NCBI GenBank assembly: GCA_965221725.1
Contig: OZ244909.1
Coordinates: 4,030,001 to 4,094,000, forward strand
DNA: 64,000 nucleotides
Reading direction: 5' to 3'
DNA from: HK1 sp965221725
Lineage (GTDB): Bacteria; Pseudomonadota; Gammaproteobacteria; HK1
Below, piece by piece: positions 62,707 to 64,000 of this stretch. The notes below the pieces were generated by a model. The model ran no database searches and had not been told where the DNA came from. It was given only the letters and a program-made list of their open reading frames with translations. Position 1 is the first letter of the stretch; every line of letters starts with the position of its first letter. The translations under genes and the position numbers were made by a program.

Positions 62707-64000
62707 TCACATTCCCCACACCGTGACCGGTGGTGCGTCGCCCTCGGTCTCGGTGCGGTGGAAGAGCTTCTCCTCCCACGCGCGGCCCTCGGTGCGGTCG
62801 AAGACCACCAGATGCCCCTCCGCCGCTCCGCAGCGGTCCATGTAGGCCCGCGTCTGCTCGAGCCCTTCGCGCAACGTCCGCTCGAGCCCCCGGTGCAGCA
62901 CCTTGCACTCGATGACCACCCGCTGCGTCTCGCGGCGCGCCCCGGGCGGCGTCGGCGCACCGCCGGCCGGTGGCCACACAATCAGCAGGTCGGTGCGCAT
63001 CCGCCCCAGGCCGTACTCGCGCTCGATGCGCCCTCCGCCGTTGACGATGCGCTGGAGGAACGCCTGCAGCAGCAACTGCGGCCCGGCCTCCCGGTACTGG
63101 AAGCGCTCCACCCAGTGCTCGGAGTGCTCGCGGAAGAATGCCTGGAACGCGCCGAGCAACTCGCCGACCCGCAGCGTCCCATCCTCGCCGATGTACCACG
63201 CCGGGTCGTGGTGGATGGACATCTCCTGGGTGGTCCAGGTGAGGTCGCGGGGAATCACCTCCCGGTAGATGGGGTTGGCGATGGCGACCGGTCCGCGGCG
63301 GGTGACGAGCCCGAGGTCGCGCACGTACTGGAGGTCGTCGGGGTCGATCGCGCCGGCGTCCTCGGTGCCGCTCAGCAGGGGTTCGACCACCCGGCGCACC
63401 CGCTCCTCGCGCAGCTTGTCGGCGAGCTGGTCGAGGTGCGTCTCCCGGCGCAGAATCAGTGCCTCGCGGGCGTGGTGGATGGCCTCGGCGGTGACGGCCC
63501 GGCTGCGGTCGCGGGCGGCCTTGTCCTTGAAGCAGGCGTCGTAGGCGAGGGCGTTGACCAGCCACGGTTGGCCGCGGGTGAGTTCGCCGATGGTGGCGCG
63601 GGCCTCGTCGGTGAACGCCTGGCCGGTCTCGCGGGTGTGCTGGGCGAGCAGGGATTCGATGTCTTCGCCCGAGAAGTCGTCGAGCCGCAGGGACAGGGCG
63701 CGCACGTTGAAGGCGCTGCCGCCGGTGATGATCGCCTTCTCGGCGCTCGAATGGATGCGGTAGTCGCGCACATCGCGCACGCCGCACAGGATGATGCTCT
63801 GCGGGAATCGGTGGGGGCGTTCGGGGTAGCCGGCCCGGAGCTGGCGCAGGACCGCGATGAGGGTGTCGCCGACGAGGGCGTCGATCTCGTCGATCATGAG
63901 CACCAGCGGCTTCGCAGCCGAGGCGGCCCAGCCGGACAGCGCCCGCCGGAGTGCATCGTGCGGACCGACGGCATCAAGGATATCGAACCACATCTCGCCG
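62707..64000 (-). CDS. ATPase with C-terminal PD-(D/E)XK nuclease domain, truncated by window edge
   Basis: The 3' 431 codons of a gene whose 5' end, including Walker A, lies beyond 64000. Walker B is PLVLMIDEIDALVGDTLIAV; later come SIILCGVRDVRDYRI (sensor) and GEDIESLLAQHTRETGQAF. The C-terminal part has YGLGRMRTDLLIVWPP and TQRVVIECKVLHRGLE, the Asp and Glu-x-Lys of a PD-(D/E)XK nuclease. Such AAA-like ATPase/nuclease proteins are widespread; some are linked to mobile elements or defence. The frame is unbroken in the window. Confidence 0.75.
   Translation of the reverse strand, partial: GEMWFDILDAVGPHDALRRALSGWAASAAKPLVLMIDEIDALVGDTLIAVLRQLRAGYPERPHRFPQSIILCGVRDVRDYRIHSSAEKAIITGGSAFNVRALSLRLDDFSGEDIESLLAQHTRETGQAFTDEARATIGELTRGQPWLVNALAYDACFKDKAARDRSRAVTAEAIHHAREALILRRETHLDQLADKLREERVRRVVEPLLSGTEDAGAIDPDDLQYVRDLGLVTRRGPVAIANPIYREVIPRDLTWTTQEMSIHHDPAWYIGEDGTLRVGELLGAFQAFFREHSEHWVERFQYREAGPQLLLQAFLQRIVNGGGRIEREYGLGRMRTDLLIVWPPAGGAPTPPGARRETQRVVIECKVLHRGLERTLREGLEQTRAYMDRCGAAEGHLVVFDRTEGRAWEEKLFHRTETEGDAPPVTVWGM

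Overview
The window is G+C-rich bacterial DNA from a member of the Pseudomonadota. The evidence is twin-arginine and Sec-exported ABC binding proteins, a ubiA of proteobacterial type, MaeB, a two-domain LeuA and a YdcH/DUF465 protein. A gammaproteobacterium or alphaproteobacterium with an IS-rich, partly decaying genome (for example a symbiont) would fit, but nothing here fixes the lineage. I saw no rRNA, tRNA or CRISPR.

Layout. (1) 1-12500: a minus-strand operon with a divergent LysR regulator encodes an HpcH/HpaI aldolase, hydantoinase/oxoprolinase HyuA and HyuB, and an Opp/Dpp-type transporter with a fused permease-ATPase. Two ISAs1-family copies have damaged it: one cuts the 3' end of the last ATPase gene and one splits hyuB at codon 9. 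(2) 13690-15830: a decayed DUF4143-type ATPase and a membrane-anchored ChaN/Tiki-like protein. (3) 16138-20873: a polyamine-type ABC transporter. (4) 21179-28355: housekeeping genes (leuA, a DUF465 protein, an alanyl-tRNA editing protein, a membrane DnaJ protein, a VWA protein, maeB). (5) 28383-31644: accessory genes, namely an MNT/HEPN pair, a broken AbrB antitoxin, an AlbA_2 ATPase and a duplicated stub of an allantoinase gene. (6) 31796-38897: a sulfatase, a NitT/TauT-type ABC transporter, a PuuE-like allantoinase and a PucG-like aminotransferase. (7) 39179-42241: a redox group with a zinc-ribbon protein, a Tat-exported aldo/keto reductase carrying two Fe-S motifs, a small membrane protein and a GrdB/PrdB-family protein whose in-frame TGA is most likely selenocysteine. 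(8) 42385-53182: a defence-like island with an AAA ATPase plus TOPRIM-like pair, a methyltransferase, radC, a decayed type III-like Mod/Res locus split by a third IS copy, and a VapC-like toxin. (9) 53378-64000: ubiA, a second dipeptide transporter with a fused two-ATPase subunit, recG, and an ATPase-nuclease cut by the window end.

Two points stand out. The open frame at 41321-42241 holds one TGA at a U-x-x-C-H redox motif, and directly downstream is an 8-bp hairpin with a GUG loop that fits the bacterial SECIS model. Second, three transposase-identical ISAs1 elements all lie inside genes, two of them with perfect 10-bp target duplications. Together with several in-frame stops and a frameshift, this indicates recent IS expansion and gene decay. 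Three separate ABC operons also carry a strong hairpin between the binding-protein gene and the permease gene.
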